A DNA stretch of 64,000 bases from an uncultured Pelagibacteraceae bacterium (GCA_902571955.1 CACGDZ010000001.1:184877-248876), one strand, 5' to 3'. Numbered from the stretch's first letter, positions 19,848 through 31,304 are shown. Numbers and translations are program-made. The notes: generated by a model from the letters alone, not told the origin.

Positions 19848-22266
19848 TATTTTAAAATATTTTATTCTACTTTTGTCAGTTTTAGTTGTTTTGACAGTTT
19901 ATCTTAGTACTGTAGGAATAGAGACAGGTAAATTTAATGATCAAATTAAAAAAAGAATTTCAGGAATAAATAAAAATATAGACATTGATTTAAAAAAAAT
20001 AAAATTAACTTTAGATCCTTTTAAATTAAAGATTTATGCAAAAACAGTTGGTACCACAGTATATTTTTCAAAAAGACCTTTAGCATTGGAAAGCATTAAA
20101 ACTCAAGTTTCTCTCAGCTCTTTAATCAAAAATAAGATATCATCGTCAAATATAGAAATAACAACTAAGTCTATATTATTAAATGATTTTATAAAATTTA
20201 TTCGAACTACCAATAATAAACCTGAATTATTTATATTAGAAAAAATTGTAAAAAAAGGCCATGTAACTATAGATCTGAGTTTGAACATCGATGAAAATGG
20301 TAAAATTAAAGATGATTATAAAATTGAAGGTTTAATAAAAGAAGCAAGTGTTAATTTTTTAGACAGGACTAATTTTAAAAATATAAATTTTAATTTCAAT
20401 ATTCAAAAAGACAATTATCTTTTTGATGAAATAAATTTTAAATCAGAAAAAGTAAATTTTATTTCAAAAAAACTTAACGTAAAAAAGAAAAATAATAGCT
20501 TTTTAATTGATGCTATTGTTGAAAACGATCAATCAAGTTTAAATTCAAATATATTAAAATTATTAAATATAAGTTTTGAAAATATAATTATTGATGATGC
20601 TAAATTTAAAACAAATAATGAATTTTCTTTGGAAATAGACGAAAAATTCAAAGTTAAAAATATTATTTTAAATTCTGATATAAATATTGATCAGCTAAAA
20701 TATAAAAATTTTAAAATAATTAATAAATATTTTCCAGAAGTTGATGATTTAGTTTTACTAGATAATCATAAATTAAATCTAAATTATAAGGACAAAAATT
20801 TATCAATTAACGGTGAGGGACAAATTCAGTTAAATACTGGAGAAAAAGATGAAATTAAATATTTTATAAACAAAAAAGATAAGGATTTAAGCATAGACTC
20901 AGAGTTATTTTTAAAAAATATAGTTTTAAAGCAGCAAGATTTTGTAAAAATTTTTTTCCCTCAAGCTAATAAAAATATTAATTTTAATAATCAAAAATTA
21001 AAAATTAATTTTAAAAATAATAATCTAACTATTTCAGGTTCTGGAAAATTTAAAATCGATAAAGATTTTGAAGAAATCGATTATTTTATTGAAAAAAAAG
21101 AAAATAAATTAAATTTTAATACTAATTTAAATGTAAAAAATACAAAATTTAAAATTGACAATATTAATTATAAAAAAAAAGATAAAAGTAAAATGAATCT
21201 TCAAATTAATGGAGAATTAAAAAATAATAAAAATCTTAATATAAATAGTTTTATCATTAATGAGGAAAATAATAACATTCAAATTAAGAATTTATCTCTT
21301 AACGGTTCTAATCAAATAATAAAAATTGATCAGGCAAATTTTAATTATTTAGATACAGAAAATAAAAAAAATTATTACAACATAAAAAAAGTAGAAGGCC
21401 AAAATTATTTAATTGATGGTACTTCATTTAATGCAAATTCTTTAATTTCGAATTTACTAGATGCCAATGATAAAAAAGAAAACAATCTTTTTAAAAACAA
21501 CCTAAGTATGGACCTAAATTTTAAGGAAGTTTATTTTGATGAAATACACTTTGTTAAAGATTTAAATGGAAAAATAAAAATTATTGATAATAAAGTAGAA
21601 GAAGCAGATATTTTGGCTCATTATAATAATTCGCAAAAAATAAAATTTACAATTAGAACAAATGGTCAAGGTGAAAAAATTACCACTCTTTTCTCATCTA
21701 AGGCAAAACCCTTAGTATATAGATATAAATTCATTAAAGGATTTAAAGATGATAGAGAAGGATATTTAGACTTTTACTCTTTGAAAAAAAATGGAGTTTC
21801 AACTTCTAAATTAGTAATTGATAATTTCAAAGTTAAAGAAATTCCAGCATTAGCTAAGTTGTTGGCTCTTGCATCTCTTCAAGGAATAGCAGATTTACTC
21901 ACAGGAGAGGGTATAAGATTTACAGATTTTGAAATGAATTTTACTAATCAAGATAAACTAATGAAAATTCAAGAATTATATGCAATTGGTCCAGCAATAT
22001 CTATTTTATTGGAAGGATATATTGAGGAGGATAAATTAATCAGTTTAAGAGGAACCTTGGTTCCGGCGACAACAATTAATAGATCTATTGCTTCAATACC
22101 TTTACTTGGAGATTTATTGATTGGAAAGAAAGTAGGCGATGGCGTTTTTGGAGTAAGCTTTAAAATTAAAGGTCCCCCTAAAGATTTAGAAACTACTGTA
22201 AATCCTATAAAAACTTTAACACCAAGGTTTATTACTAGAACTTTAGAAAAAATTAAAAAAAATTAA
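19837..22266 (+). CDS. AsmA-like/DUF3971-type large envelope protein
   Basis: N-terminal TM, repeated beta-rich segments, C-terminal AsmA-like region (LASLQGIADLLTGEGIRFTDFEMNF...AIGPAISILLEGYI). Confidence 0.7.
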   Translation: MKNNILKYFILLLSVLVVLTVYLSTVGIETGKFNDQIKKRISGINKNIDIDLKKIKLTLDPFKLKIYAKTVGTTVYFSKRPLALESIKTQVSLSSLIKNKISSSNIEITTKSILLNDFIKFIRTTNNKPELFILEKIVKKGHVTIDLSLNIDENGKIKDDYKIEGLIKEASVNFLDRTNFKNINFNFNIQKDNYLFDEINFKSEKVNFISKKLNVKKKNNSFLIDAIVENDQSSLNSNILKLLNISFENIIIDDAKFKTNNEFSLEIDEKFKVKNIILNSDINIDQLKYKNFKIINKYFPEVDDLVLLDNHKLNLNYKDKNLSINGEGQIQLNTGEKDEIKYFINKKDKDLSIDSELFLKNIVLKQQDFVKIFFPQANKNINFNNQKLKINFKNNNLTISGSGKFKIDKDFEEIDYFIEKKENKLNFNTNLNVKNTKFKIDNINYKKKDKSKMNLQINGELKNNKNLNINSFIINEENNNIQIKNLSLNGSNQIIKIDQANFNYLDTENKKNYYNIKKVEGQNYLIDGTSFNANSLISNLLDANDKKENNLFKNNLSMDLNFKEVYFDEIHFVKDLNGKIKIIDNKVEEADILAHYNNSQKIKFTIRTNGQGEKITTLFSSKAKPLVYRYKFIKGFKDDREGYLDFYSLKKNGVSTSKLVIDNFKVKEIPALAKLLALASLQGIADLLTGEGIRFTDFEMNFTNQDKLMKIQELYAIGPAISILLEGYIEEDKLISLRGTLVPATTINRSIASIPLLGDLLIGKKVGDGVFGVSFKIKGPPKDLETTVNPIKTLTPRFITRTLEKIKKN

Positions 22267-23492
22267 TTTAATTCTATTTTAATATGTCTTTTTTTTCCAA
22301 GGGAAAGTTTAAGATAATTATCTTTAAATAAATTTTTATTGATTTCGAATTTTTCATCTGAAATAACATCATCATTAATTTTTACCGCATTCCCTTTTAT
22401 AAGTCTTCTGATGTCGCTTTTCGATTTTTCTAGTTTAGATAATAAAACAAGGTCTACTATATTTATTTTTTCTTCTATTTTATTTGATTGAATATTAACT
22501 TTAGGTAAGTTCGAACCCAGAGTGTTTCCGGAGAAAGCTTCTTTTGCTGCTTGCTCAGAATTTTTAGCTGCTTCCTTTCCATGTAACATTTCTGTGGTTT
22601 TATTAGCAAGTAGTATTTTTAATTCATTTATATTTTTATCTTTAATTGTTTCTATTTCCTCAATTTCAATTTCAGTAAACATTTTTAAAAATTTAATTAC
22701 ATCTCTATCATCTATATTTCTCCAAAATTGCCAATAATCATAAGCTGATAAGTATTTTTCATCCAACCAAATAGCCCCACTTTCAGTTTTTCCCATTTTA
22801 GCACCAGTTGCTAGTGTAATTAATGGAGTTGTTAAACCAAAGGTTTGATTATTAGAATATCTTTTAATTAGCTCAACACCATTAACAATGTTTCCCCATT
22901 GATCTGAACCTCCGATTTGTAAGACACAATTTTCTTTCTTATTTAATTCAAGAAAATCATATGCTTGTAAAATCATATAATTAAACTCCATATAGCTTAA
23001 AGATTGTTCTCTATCTAATCTAAGTTTTACACTATCAAATGTTAGCATTCTATTTATCGTGAAATGTTTTCCGATATCTCTCAAAAATGAAATATAATTT
23101 AAATTTTTAAGCCAAGTATAATTGTTTACAAATATTGGCTTTGTATTTGGATCGTCATTATCTAAAAATTTTTTTAAAATATTTTTGATGTTTTTAATAT
23201 TTTTTTCAATCTCATCTTCACTTAATATTTTTCTAGTTTTATCTTTACCAGATGGATCCCCAATTCTTGTAGTTCCTCCACCAAGTAAAACTATCGGTCG
23301 ATGACCATTTTTTTGAAGTAGTCGTAAACACATTATTTGCAGTAAGCTACCCACATGTAAGCTTTCAGCTGTACAATCAAAACCTATGTAACCTTTTATC
23401 TTTTCTTCATCTAATTGTTTAGATAGTTCATTTTCACTTGTGCATTGATAGAAAAAACCTCTATCTTTAAATTCTTTTAAAAATTTATTCAT
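22263..23492 (-). CDS. tyrS: Tyrosine--tRNA ligase
   Basis: GFDCTAESLHVGSLLQI (HIGH-like), QIGGSDQWGNI, KMGKT (KMSKS-like), C-terminal S4. Confidence 0.96.
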   Translation of the reverse strand: MNKFLKEFKDRGFFYQCTSENELSKQLDEEKIKGYIGFDCTAESLHVGSLLQIMCLRLLQKNGHRPIVLLGGGTTRIGDPSGKDKTRKILSEDEIEKNIKNIKNILKKFLDNDDPNTKPIFVNNYTWLKNLNYISFLRDIGKHFTINRMLTFDSVKLRLDREQSLSYMEFNYMILQAYDFLELNKKENCVLQIGGSDQWGNIVNGVELIKRYSNNQTFGLTTPLITLATGAKMGKTESGAIWLDEKYLSAYDYWQFWRNIDDRDVIKFLKMFTEIEIEEIETIKDKNINELKILLANKTTEMLHGKEAAKNSEQAAKEAFSGNTLGSNLPKVNIQSNKIEEKINIVDLVLLSKLEKSKSDIRRLIKGNAVKINDDVISDEKFEINKNLFKDNYLKLSLGKKRHIKIELN

Positions 23493-23537
23493 AAGTTTAT
23501 AGTTACAATATACAAATTTTTTTTAAAAAACATATCA

Positions 23538-24680
23538 ATGAAAAAAAAATTATATACTGCAATTGGACTTATGAGCGGAACATCTATGGATGGTATTGAT
23601 TTATCTATAATTAGTTCAGATGGATACGATGAATTTTCAAACCTTTTAGATGATTATTATAAGTATGATAAAAATCTTCAGGATCAGTTAGTTCGATTAA
23701 GAGATTTAATTTTAACAAAGAAAGATCTTTTACAAAATTTAGACAAATTAAGAGAATTAGAGCGTAATTTAACTCTTTTTCATGCTGATGCAGTTAATCA
23801 ATCATTAAAAAAATATAGAGATCCCATTGATTTGATAGGTTTTCATGGTCAGACAATTTTTCATAACCCAAATGAGAAAATTACCAATCAACTAGGAGAT
23901 GGGAAATTGTTATCTCAAATAGTCAAAAAAAAAGTCGTATATGATTTTAGACAAGCTGATATTCAAAATAATGGCCAAGGTGCACCTTTAACACCAATTT
24001 TTCATCATATTTTATCAAAAAAAATTAATCAAAAATTTAATATTAAATTTCCAATAGGTTTCTTGAATATTGGTGGTATCGCAAATGTTACAAAAGTTAT
24101 TAATGATTCAGATCATTTTAAAAATAATCTTTCTGCTTTTGATATAGGTCCTGGTAATTGCTTAATTGATGAATGGGTAAGAAAGAATTCTAATAAAAAA
24201 TTTGATATAAATGGTGAACTAGCTAAAGCAGGGAAAGTTAATCAGTTAATTCTAAATCAGGCAATAGATAATTTTAAAATAAATTCTTACTCCCAATCAT
24301 TGGATATTAAAAATTTCGATGTAACTTTTGCAAGAGGTTTATCTTTAGAAGATGGTTGTGCTACTATTACAGACTTTACAGCATATTTAATTGCAGAAGG
24401 GTTAAAATATATTAGTCAAGAAAATAGTATTACATTTTTACTCTGTGGTGGTGGTAGAAAAAATAGTAATTTAATTAATCGTATAAAAAATTACATATTA
24501 AATGAAAATTATATTAATTTGGAAAGTATAGATAAATATAATTTAAACGGTGATTATATTGAATCACAGGCATTTGGATTTTTAGCTATAAGGTCTTTTT
24601 TGAATTTACCAATTTCTTTTAGCACAACAACTGGATGTAAAGAATTTACAGTGGGTGGAAAACTGGTAGAAAATTTTTAA
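23538..24680 (+). CDS. anmK: Anhydro-N-acetylmuramic acid kinase
   Basis: GLMSGTSMDGID; FHGQTIFHNP; GFLNIGGIANVT; LLCGGGRKN. Confidence 0.95.
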   Translation: MKKKLYTAIGLMSGTSMDGIDLSIISSDGYDEFSNLLDDYYKYDKNLQDQLVRLRDLILTKKDLLQNLDKLRELERNLTLFHADAVNQSLKKYRDPIDLIGFHGQTIFHNPNEKITNQLGDGKLLSQIVKKKVVYDFRQADIQNNGQGAPLTPIFHHILSKKINQKFNIKFPIGFLNIGGIANVTKVINDSDHFKNNLSAFDIGPGNCLIDEWVRKNSNKKFDINGELAKAGKVNQLILNQAIDNFKINSYSQSLDIKNFDVTFARGLSLEDGCATITDFTAYLIAEGLKYISQENSITFLLCGGGRKNSNLINRIKNYILNENYINLESIDKYNLNGDYIESQAFGFLAIRSFLNLPISFSTTTGCKEFTVGGKLVENF

Positions 24681-25333
24681 TATAGAGCTGTTTCTTTTTT
24701 TATATATTTATCAAGATGTTTAATTAAAGAATCACTTGTCTTTGAAAAAAAGTGATTGGCTTCTGATATTGCATTAAATTCTACTTTAATACCTTTTTGT
24801 GCACTTAATCTTTTATCAAGTTCAGTAATATATTCTACTGGTACCAATTCATCTTTTTTACCATAAGCAACCAAACCAGAAGTTGGACATGGAGATAAAA
24901 AAGAAAAATCATAAACATTTGGTTGAGGTGAAATAGCTATAAATCTGTTTATTTCTGGTCTTCTCATTAATAATTGCATTGCAATTAAAGATCCAAATGA
25001 AAATCCTGAAACCCAACACTGTGAATTGTCAAAATTTTCTCTTTCTAACCAATCTAAAGCTGCTGCTGCATCAGCAAGTTCGCCTTGACCATTATCAAAT
25101 TCTCCATCACTTTTTCCAACACCTCTAAAATTTACTCTGCAAACAGAAAAATCGTTATCCATAAATGTGTGAAAAGTATCTACTACAACTTTATTATTCA
25201 TGGTTCCTCCATATTGAGGATGGGGCTGCAATACTAAAGCAATTGGAGATGTATTTTTTTTACTTTTATAATATTTAGCCTCAAGTCTTCCAGCAGGACC
25301 AGGTATAAATATTTCTAAAATTTTGTTATCCAT
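24677..25333 (-). CDS. Alpha/beta hydrolase
   Basis: LQPHPQYGGTMNNKVV, NFRGVGKSDG, VSGFSFGS nucleophile elbow, ANHFF catalytic His. Confidence 0.85.
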   Translation of the reverse strand: MDNKILEIFIPGPAGRLEAKYYKSKKNTSPIALVLQPHPQYGGTMNNKVVVDTFHTFMDNDFSVCRVNFRGVGKSDGEFDNGQGELADAAAALDWLERENFDNSQCWVSGFSFGSLIAMQLLMRRPEINRFIAISPQPNVYDFSFLSPCPTSGLVAYGKKDELVPVEYITELDKRLSAQKGIKVEFNAISEANHFFSKTSDSLIKHLDKYIKKETALY

Positions 25334-25419
25334 AAGCGATATTGATTATTATTCTCAAAAAAAATGTACGTTTATCATAAGTCAGCGACAATATGTTAGT
25401 TTTTTTTTACACTCTAAAC

Positions 25420-25447
25420 TTGACCATTTTAGTCAGGTATGTATAAA
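25420..25447 (+). promoter_or_regulatory. Promoter with candidate Rrf2-type operator upstream of suf operon
   Basis: TTGACC (25420-25425), 16-nt spacer, TATAAA (25442-25447); TGAC-N7-GTCA inverted repeat at 25421-25435 overlaps the -35/spacer. Confidence 0.6.
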
Positions 25448-25470
25448 AACTCACAATTTAAGGGTAAAAA

Positions 25471-25896
25471 ATGAAACTTACATCAAAAGGTAGATATGCC
25501 GTAATGGCATTAGTTGATTTGGCTAGGTTTGATAATATCAATCCAGTATCACTAAGAGATATATCATTAAGACAAGGTATATCTTTAGATTACCTAGAGC
25601 AAATTTTTTCTAAATTAAAAAAAAACGAAATTGTTAAAAGTATAAGAGGAACGCAAGGAGGATACGTTCTAAATAAAAATCCAAATGATATAAAATTAAC
25701 AAATATTTTCCATGCTGTAGATGAGAAAGTAAAAACTGTTCAATGTAAAAAAGAATCAAAAAGAGGATGTAATGGTAAAGCTACAAAATGCATAACACAT
25801 AATCTTTGGGATGAATTAGAGATTCACATAAATACATTTTTTGAAAATAAAAGCTTAAAGGATTTGTTAAATAACAATAAAGAAACAAGAGTTTAG
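25471..25896 (+). CDS. iscR: Rrf2 family Fe-S cluster regulator (IscR-like)
   Basis: [18 protein letters not shown]; three cysteines in [16 protein letters not shown]; followed by suf genes. Confidence 0.9.
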   Translation: MKLTSKGRYAVMALVDLARFDNINPVSLRDISLRQGISLDYLEQIFSKLKKNEIVKSIRGTQGGYVLNKNPNDIKLTNIFHAVDEKVKTVQCKKESKRGCNGKATKCITHNLWDELEIHINTFFENKSLKDLLNNNKETRV

Positions 25897-25897
25897 A

Positions 25898-27340
25898 ATG
25901 GATAAAAGACAAAAAGAGATAAGTAATTTAAAAGACTATAAATATGGTTTTTCGACAGATATAGAAAATATTCAAGCCCCAAAAGGTTTGAATGAGGATG
26001 TCATTAAATTTATATCTAATATTAAAAAAGAACCTGCATGGATGCTTGAGTTTAGACTAAAAGCTTTTGAAAGATTTAAAGTATTAAAAGAACCAGATTG
26101 GCAGAAACCTAAATTTCCAAAAATAGATTATCAAGATCTATATTATTACTCTGCACCTAAAAGCATGAAAGATAAGCCAAAGAGCTTAGATGAACTGGAT
26201 CCTAAACTTTTAGAAACTTATAAGAAACTTGGAATTCCTTTGCAAGAGCAAGCGAGATTAAATGGGATAGCTGTTGATGCTGTATTTGACTCAGTTTCTG
26301 TAGCTACTACTTTTAAAGATGAATTAACAAAACAAGGAATTATATTTTGTCCTATATCAGAGGCAATTCAAAATCACCCTGAATTAGTCAAAAAATATTT
26401 AGGCTCTGTAATCCCAACAAGTGATCACTTTTTTGCAACATTAAATTCAGCAGTTTTTACAGATGGTTCATTTGTATACATTCCAGAAGGTGTTAGATGT
26501 CCAATGGAACTATCAACTTATTTTAGGATTAATGCATCTAATACAGGTCAATTTGAAAGAACTTTAATTATTGCAGATAAAGGAAGTTATGTAAGTTACT
26601 TAGAGGGATGTACAGCTCCAATGAGAGATGAAAATCAATTACATGCTGCTAATGTTGAGCTAGTTGCACTCGATGATGCAGAAATAAAATATTCAACTGT
26701 TCAGAACTGGTATCCAGGTGATCAAGATGGCAAAGGTGGAATTTATAATTTCGTAACCAAAAGAGGTTTATGCAAAGGTAAAAATTCTAAAATTTCATGG
26801 ACACAAGTTGAAACAGGTTCTGCAATTACCTGGAAGTATCCTAGTTGTATTCTTAAAGGAGATAACTCTGTTGGTGAGTTCTATTCAATAGCTATTACAA
26901 ACAATCACCAAAAAGCCGATACAGGTACCAAAATGATCCATCTAGGTAAAAATACTAAAAGTAAAATAATTTCTAAAGGAATATCGGCTGGTAGTTCGGA
27001 TATGACATATAGAGGTTTAGTTGATATTTCTTCAAAAGCCAAAAATTCAAATAATTATACTCAATGTGACTCTTTATTAATGGGTAATAAATGTGGGGCT
27101 CACACTGTTCCTTATATAAAAAATAAAAACTCTGAGTCCAATATTGCTCATGAGGCAACTACATCCAAGATTAGTGAAGAGCAGCTACATTATTGTCAAC
27201 AAAGAGGATTAAATCCAGAGGAAGCTGTTGGCTTAATTGTTAACGGTTTTTGTAAGGAAGTATTGCAACAATTGCCTATGGAATTTGCTGTAGAAGCGCA
27301 AAAACTTGTAGGTATCAGTCTGGAAGGAAGTGTTGGTTAA
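25898..27340 (+). CDS. sufB: Fe-S cluster assembly protein SufB
   Basis: SufB family: [34 protein letters not shown]-type motif, operon context. Confidence 0.96.
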   Translation: MDKRQKEISNLKDYKYGFSTDIENIQAPKGLNEDVIKFISNIKKEPAWMLEFRLKAFERFKVLKEPDWQKPKFPKIDYQDLYYYSAPKSMKDKPKSLDELDPKLLETYKKLGIPLQEQARLNGIAVDAVFDSVSVATTFKDELTKQGIIFCPISEAIQNHPELVKKYLGSVIPTSDHFFATLNSAVFTDGSFVYIPEGVRCPMELSTYFRINASNTGQFERTLIIADKGSYVSYLEGCTAPMRDENQLHAANVELVALDDAEIKYSTVQNWYPGDQDGKGGIYNFVTKRGLCKGKNSKISWTQVETGSAITWKYPSCILKGDNSVGEFYSIAITNNHQKADTGTKMIHLGKNTKSKIISKGISAGSSDMTYRGLVDISSKAKNSNNYTQCDSLLMGNKCGAHTVPYIKNKNSESNIAHEATTSKISEEQLHYCQQRGLNPEEAVGLIVNGFCKEVLQQLPMEFAVEAQKLVGISLEGSVG

Positions 27341-28076
27341 TATGCTTAAAATAAATAATTTAAATGCAACAATTGATAATAAGTCCATTTTAAATGGGCT
27401 ATCCTTAGATATAAATCCCGGTGAGGTTCATGCAATTATGGGCCCTAATGGATCTGGAAAAAGCACATTATCAAATATTCTATCTGGAAAAAAAGGTTAT
27501 GAAGTTTCTGGAGAAGTTCTTTTTGAAGAAAAAGATTTATTTGAACTTGAAACAGAGGAAAGAGCGCACAAAGGGATATTTTTAGCTTTCCAATATCCTT
27601 TAGAAATTCCAGGCGTGAATACAAATATATTTTTAAAAACTTCTTTAAATGCTGTGAGAAAAGCTAGGGGTCAGAAAGAGCTTGATGCTATTGAATTTCT
27701 AAAGTTGGTAAAAGAAAAATCTAAAGAACTAAAATTTGATGAGGAAAAATTAAACAGACAATTAAATGTTGGTTTTTCTGGAGGTGAAAAAAAGAAAAAT
27801 GAAATTTTGCAAATGTCATTGTTAGCACCAAAATTATCAATTTTAGATGAAACTGATTCTGGTTTAGATATTGATGCTTTAAAGATTGTTGCAGATGGAG
27901 TTAATACATTAAGAGATAAAGATAATTCATTTTTAATTATTACACATTACCAAAGATTACTTGATTATATTAAACCTGACTTTGTTCATGTTTTGATGAA
28001 TGGAAAAATTGTAAAATCGGGTGGTCCAGATTTAGCTTTAGAATTAGAAAAAAAAGGATATGAAAATTTTAATTAA
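27330..28076 (+). CDS. sufC: Fe-S cluster assembly ATPase SufC
   Basis: Walker [35 protein letters not shown]. Confidence 0.96.
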   Translation: MLVNMLKINNLNATIDNKSILNGLSLDINPGEVHAIMGPNGSGKSTLSNILSGKKGYEVSGEVLFEEKDLFELETEERAHKGIFLAFQYPLEIPGVNTNIFLKTSLNAVRKARGQKELDAIEFLKLVKEKSKELKFDEEKLNRQLNVGFSGGEKKKNEILQMSLLAPKLSILDETDSGLDIDALKIVADGVNTLRDKDNSFLIITHYQRLLDYIKPDFVHVLMNGKIVKSGGPDLALELEKKGYENFN

Positions 28077-29324
28077 ATGAAAGAACAATTACAAAAAGAT
28101 TTTGATAATAGTATAAAAAATTTAAGCTTATCTCAAAAAGATATTGAAATAAAAAAGTTTTGTTTAGAAAATTTTAAAGATAAAGGTTTTCCAAATAGAA
28201 AAGAGGAAGATTGGAAATTTTCAGATCTCAGTCAAATAATAAAAAAAAATATTGGAGAACTTAGTTTTTATAATGATCAAGCATCTACTAATAAAGTTGA
28301 TACGTCTGTATTTGTAGATGGATTAGAGCATAATAAAATAGTTTTTATAAATGGTAGAATTGAAAAAATTGATTTTGATTACGAAAAAAAAGATCAAATA
28401 GAAATAATTGATCAATCGGAAACTATTAATGAATTTAAAAATAGTAATTCGTTATCAGACTTGAACAATGCTTTTACTAATAAATGTTTTAAAATATTGG
28501 TAAAGAAAGGTTACAAGTTAGTAAGACCTCTTATTATCTATCATACAACAAATTCAAAAATTTGGTCTAAAAACATAAATTTACGACTTAATTTTGAACT
28601 AGATAAAGATAGTTCGTTAAGATTAATTGATTTGTTTAATGATACATCTGAAAAAAATTTTTTAAATATATTTTATAACTTTGAATTAAAGCAAAATTCA
28701 GTTTTAAAAAACTATAAAGTAGATAAATTTAAGAATAAAAATATTAAATATTCATTTAACAATATTGATCAAGATAAAAACAGTGTTTCTGAAACTTTTT
28801 TTTTATCCTCTGGATCAAATTTTTCTAAAAATGAGATAAATTGTAATTTAAATGGAGTTTATGCATCAGCTTTTGTAAATGGAGTTTTTTCGTTGAATAA
28901 TGATAAACACCATGAAATCAGATCAGTAATAAATCATTTAACTGAAAATACAAAAAGTTATCAACTAATCAAAAGTGTTTTAGATGGAAATTCTAAAGCA
29001 GTTTATCAAGGAAAAATATTTGTAAATTCAGATGCTCAAAAAACTGATGGATATCAATTGAGTAAAGCAATATTACTAAATAAAGAGTCAGAGTTTAATG
29101 CTAAGCCGGAATTAGAAATTTATGCTGATGATGTTAAATGTTCGCATGGTTCAGCTTCAGGTAGTTTGAATGAAGATTCAATATTTTATTTAATGTCTAG
29201 AGGTTTAAGTTATCAACAATCAAGAGAGCTATTAATCAATGGTTTTCTGCTAGATGTTGTTGAAAAAATTACTGACTCAGAAATAAAAAACTTAATAAAA
29301 AATATGATTGGAATTAAAGAATGA
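28077..29324 (+). CDS. sufD: Fe-S cluster assembly protein SufD
   Basis: KPELEIYADDVKCSHGSASGSLNEDSIFYLMSRGL motif. Confidence 0.95.
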   Translation: MKEQLQKDFDNSIKNLSLSQKDIEIKKFCLENFKDKGFPNRKEEDWKFSDLSQIIKKNIGELSFYNDQASTNKVDTSVFVDGLEHNKIVFINGRIEKIDFDYEKKDQIEIIDQSETINEFKNSNSLSDLNNAFTNKCFKILVKKGYKLVRPLIIYHTTNSKIWSKNINLRLNFELDKDSSLRLIDLFNDTSEKNFLNIFYNFELKQNSVLKNYKVDKFKNKNIKYSFNNIDQDKNSVSETFFLSSGSNFSKNEINCNLNGVYASAFVNGVFSLNNDKHHEIRSVINHLTENTKSYQLIKSVLDGNSKAVYQGKIFVNSDAQKTDGYQLSKAILLNKESEFNAKPELEIYADDVKCSHGSASGSLNEDSIFYLMSRGLSYQQSRELLINGFLLDVVEKITDSEIKNLIKNMIGIKE

Positions 29325-30538
29325 ATATTAATCAAATAAAAAAAGAATTTCCAATTTTTGATGAAAAAATTCAAAATAACGATCTAGTATATTTAGATAG
29401 TGCAAACTCATCTCAAAAACCTAAGGTAGTTGTCGATAGAATTAATGAATTTTATACAAAACAATTTTCAAATGTTGGTAGAAGTGTTCATTATCTTGCT
29501 GTAGCAGCAACTAATTTATACGAAAATACAAGAACATCTGTTCAAAAATATATTAATGCTAAAGATAAAAATGAAATTGTTTTTACAAAGGGTGCTACTG
29601 AGGCATTAAATTTAGTTGCAAATACATTAGGCCAAAGTTACTTGCAGGAAGGTGACGAAGTATTGATTACAGAACTTGAGCATCATTCAAATTATGTTCC
29701 ATGGCATTTCTTGAGAAAATCTAAAAATATTAAAATTAATTTTGCTGAAATAAATGAAGAAGGTGAAATTACTCTTGAAGAAATTGAAAAAAAAATAACT
29801 CCAAAAACAAGATTAATTTCAATTACTCATTTGTCGAATGTAACAGGTGCAATTTTACCAGTAAAAGAAATTACTCAGCTTGCACATTCAAAAGGTATAA
29901 TCGTTGTAGTAGATGGATGTCAGGGAGCGCCACACTTAAAACTAGATATGCAAGAGTTAGATTGTGATTTCTATGCAATTTCATGTCACAAAATGTATGG
30001 ACCTACAGGTTTAGGGGTTTTGTATGGTAAGAAAAAATGGTTAGAAGAACTACCTCCATACCAAGGTGGTGGTGGAATGATAAATGAAGTTAAAAAAGAT
30101 AGAATATCCTACGGTGAATTACCCAATAAATATGAGGCTGGTACTATGGCTACAGCACAAGTAATTGCTTTTGATCAATCAATAAAATTTTTAGAAAGTA
30201 TAGGTATCGAAAATGTTATGAAACATGAGGCAGAATTAGTTGAATACGGACAAGAGTTATTACAAAAAAACAATTCAGTTAAACTTATTGGAAATCCAAA
30301 AAATAAAGGAGGGGTTTTATCATTTACTATAGAAGGAGTTCACCCTCATGATATTGCAACTATTTTGGATGAAGATGGGGTTGCGATAAGAGCAGGACAC
30401 CATTGTTGTCAAATTCTTCATGATAAATTAAACATTCCAGCAAGCGCAAGAGCATCAGTAGGTATATATAATACAAAAGAAGATTTAGATCAGTTAAATG
30501 AGTCAATTAAAAATTGTAAAAAAATATTTAACTTATAA
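29321..30538 (+). CDS. sufS: Cysteine desulfurase SufS
   Basis: VYLDSANSSQKP, SCHKMYGPTGLGVLYGK (PLP Lys), RAGHHCCQ. Confidence 0.96.
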   Translation: MNINQIKKEFPIFDEKIQNNDLVYLDSANSSQKPKVVVDRINEFYTKQFSNVGRSVHYLAVAATNLYENTRTSVQKYINAKDKNEIVFTKGATEALNLVANTLGQSYLQEGDEVLITELEHHSNYVPWHFLRKSKNIKINFAEINEEGEITLEEIEKKITPKTRLISITHLSNVTGAILPVKEITQLAHSKGIIVVVDGCQGAPHLKLDMQELDCDFYAISCHKMYGPTGLGVLYGKKKWLEELPPYQGGGGMINEVKKDRISYGELPNKYEAGTMATAQVIAFDQSIKFLESIGIENVMKHEAELVEYGQELLQKNNSVKLIGNPKNKGGVLSFTIEGVHPHDIATILDEDGVAIRAGHHCCQILHDKLNIPASARASVGIYNTKEDLDQLNESIKNCKKIFNL

Positions 30539-31002
30539 TGAATTTAAAAGAACTTTATCAAGAAATTATATTAGAACACGGCAAGAACCCTAGAAATCTT
30601 CGTAAGACAGAAGATTTTAATAGAAACGCAAAAGGAAACAATCCTTTATGTGGAGACAATGTTCATGTTTATTTAAAATTAAATGGACAAAAAATTGTAG
30701 AGGATATTTCTTTTGAAGGAAGTGGATGTGCAATTTCAATGGCGTCGGCTTCAATAATGACAGATTTAATTAAAGGTAAAAATGAACATGAAGCTAAAGA
30801 GATAGTAGAAGACTTTCTCGGAATGATTAAAGAAAATCCAGAATTAAAATCAGAAAATTTAGATGAAGATGAAAAAACTAAGCTTATGTGTTTATCTGGA
30901 GTAAAACAATATCCAATGAGAGTTAAGTGTGCAACATTATCTTGGCATACTTTGGTTTCTGCATTTGATGAAAGAAAAGAAGAAGTAAAAACAGAGAATT
31001 AA
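30538..31002 (+). CDS. sufU: SufU/IscU-like Fe-S assembly protein
   Basis: NPLCGDNVHVYL, GSGCAISMASASIMTDL, RVKCATLSWHTL. Confidence 0.94.
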   Translation: MNLKELYQEIILEHGKNPRNLRKTEDFNRNAKGNNPLCGDNVHVYLKLNGQKIVEDISFEGSGCAISMASASIMTDLIKGKNEHEAKEIVEDFLGMIKENPELKSENLDEDEKTKLMCLSGVKQYPMRVKCATLSWHTLVSAFDERKEEVKTEN

Positions 31003-31004
31003 AT

Positions 31005-31304
31005 ATGTCTAAAAAAGAACAGATTATAAATGAAATAAGAAAGATTTATGATCCAGAGTTACCTGTAAATATCTACGAATTAGGTTTAATTTATGATATT
31101 AAAGTTGAAGATGAAAAGTTTGCTAAAATAAAGATGACTTTGACCACACCAAATTGTCCAGTAGCAGAAAGTTTACCTAAAGAAGTAAAAGATGGTGCAA
31201 TGCAAGTTGAGGGTATCGAGGATGTTGATCTTAAGTTAGTTTGGGACCCACCTTGGAATAAAGATATGATGTCAGAAGCAGCAAAATTAGAATTGAATTT
31301 GTAA
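31005..31304 (+). CDS. sufT: SufT-like DUF59/MIP18 protein
   Basis: IYDPELPVNIYELGLIYDI; TTPNCPVAESLP; VWDPPWNKDMMSEAAKLEL. Confidence 0.93.
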   Translation: MSKKEQIINEIRKIYDPELPVNIYELGLIYDIKVEDEKFAKIKMTLTTPNCPVAESLPKEVKDGAMQVEGIEDVDLKLVWDPPWNKDMMSEAAKLELNL

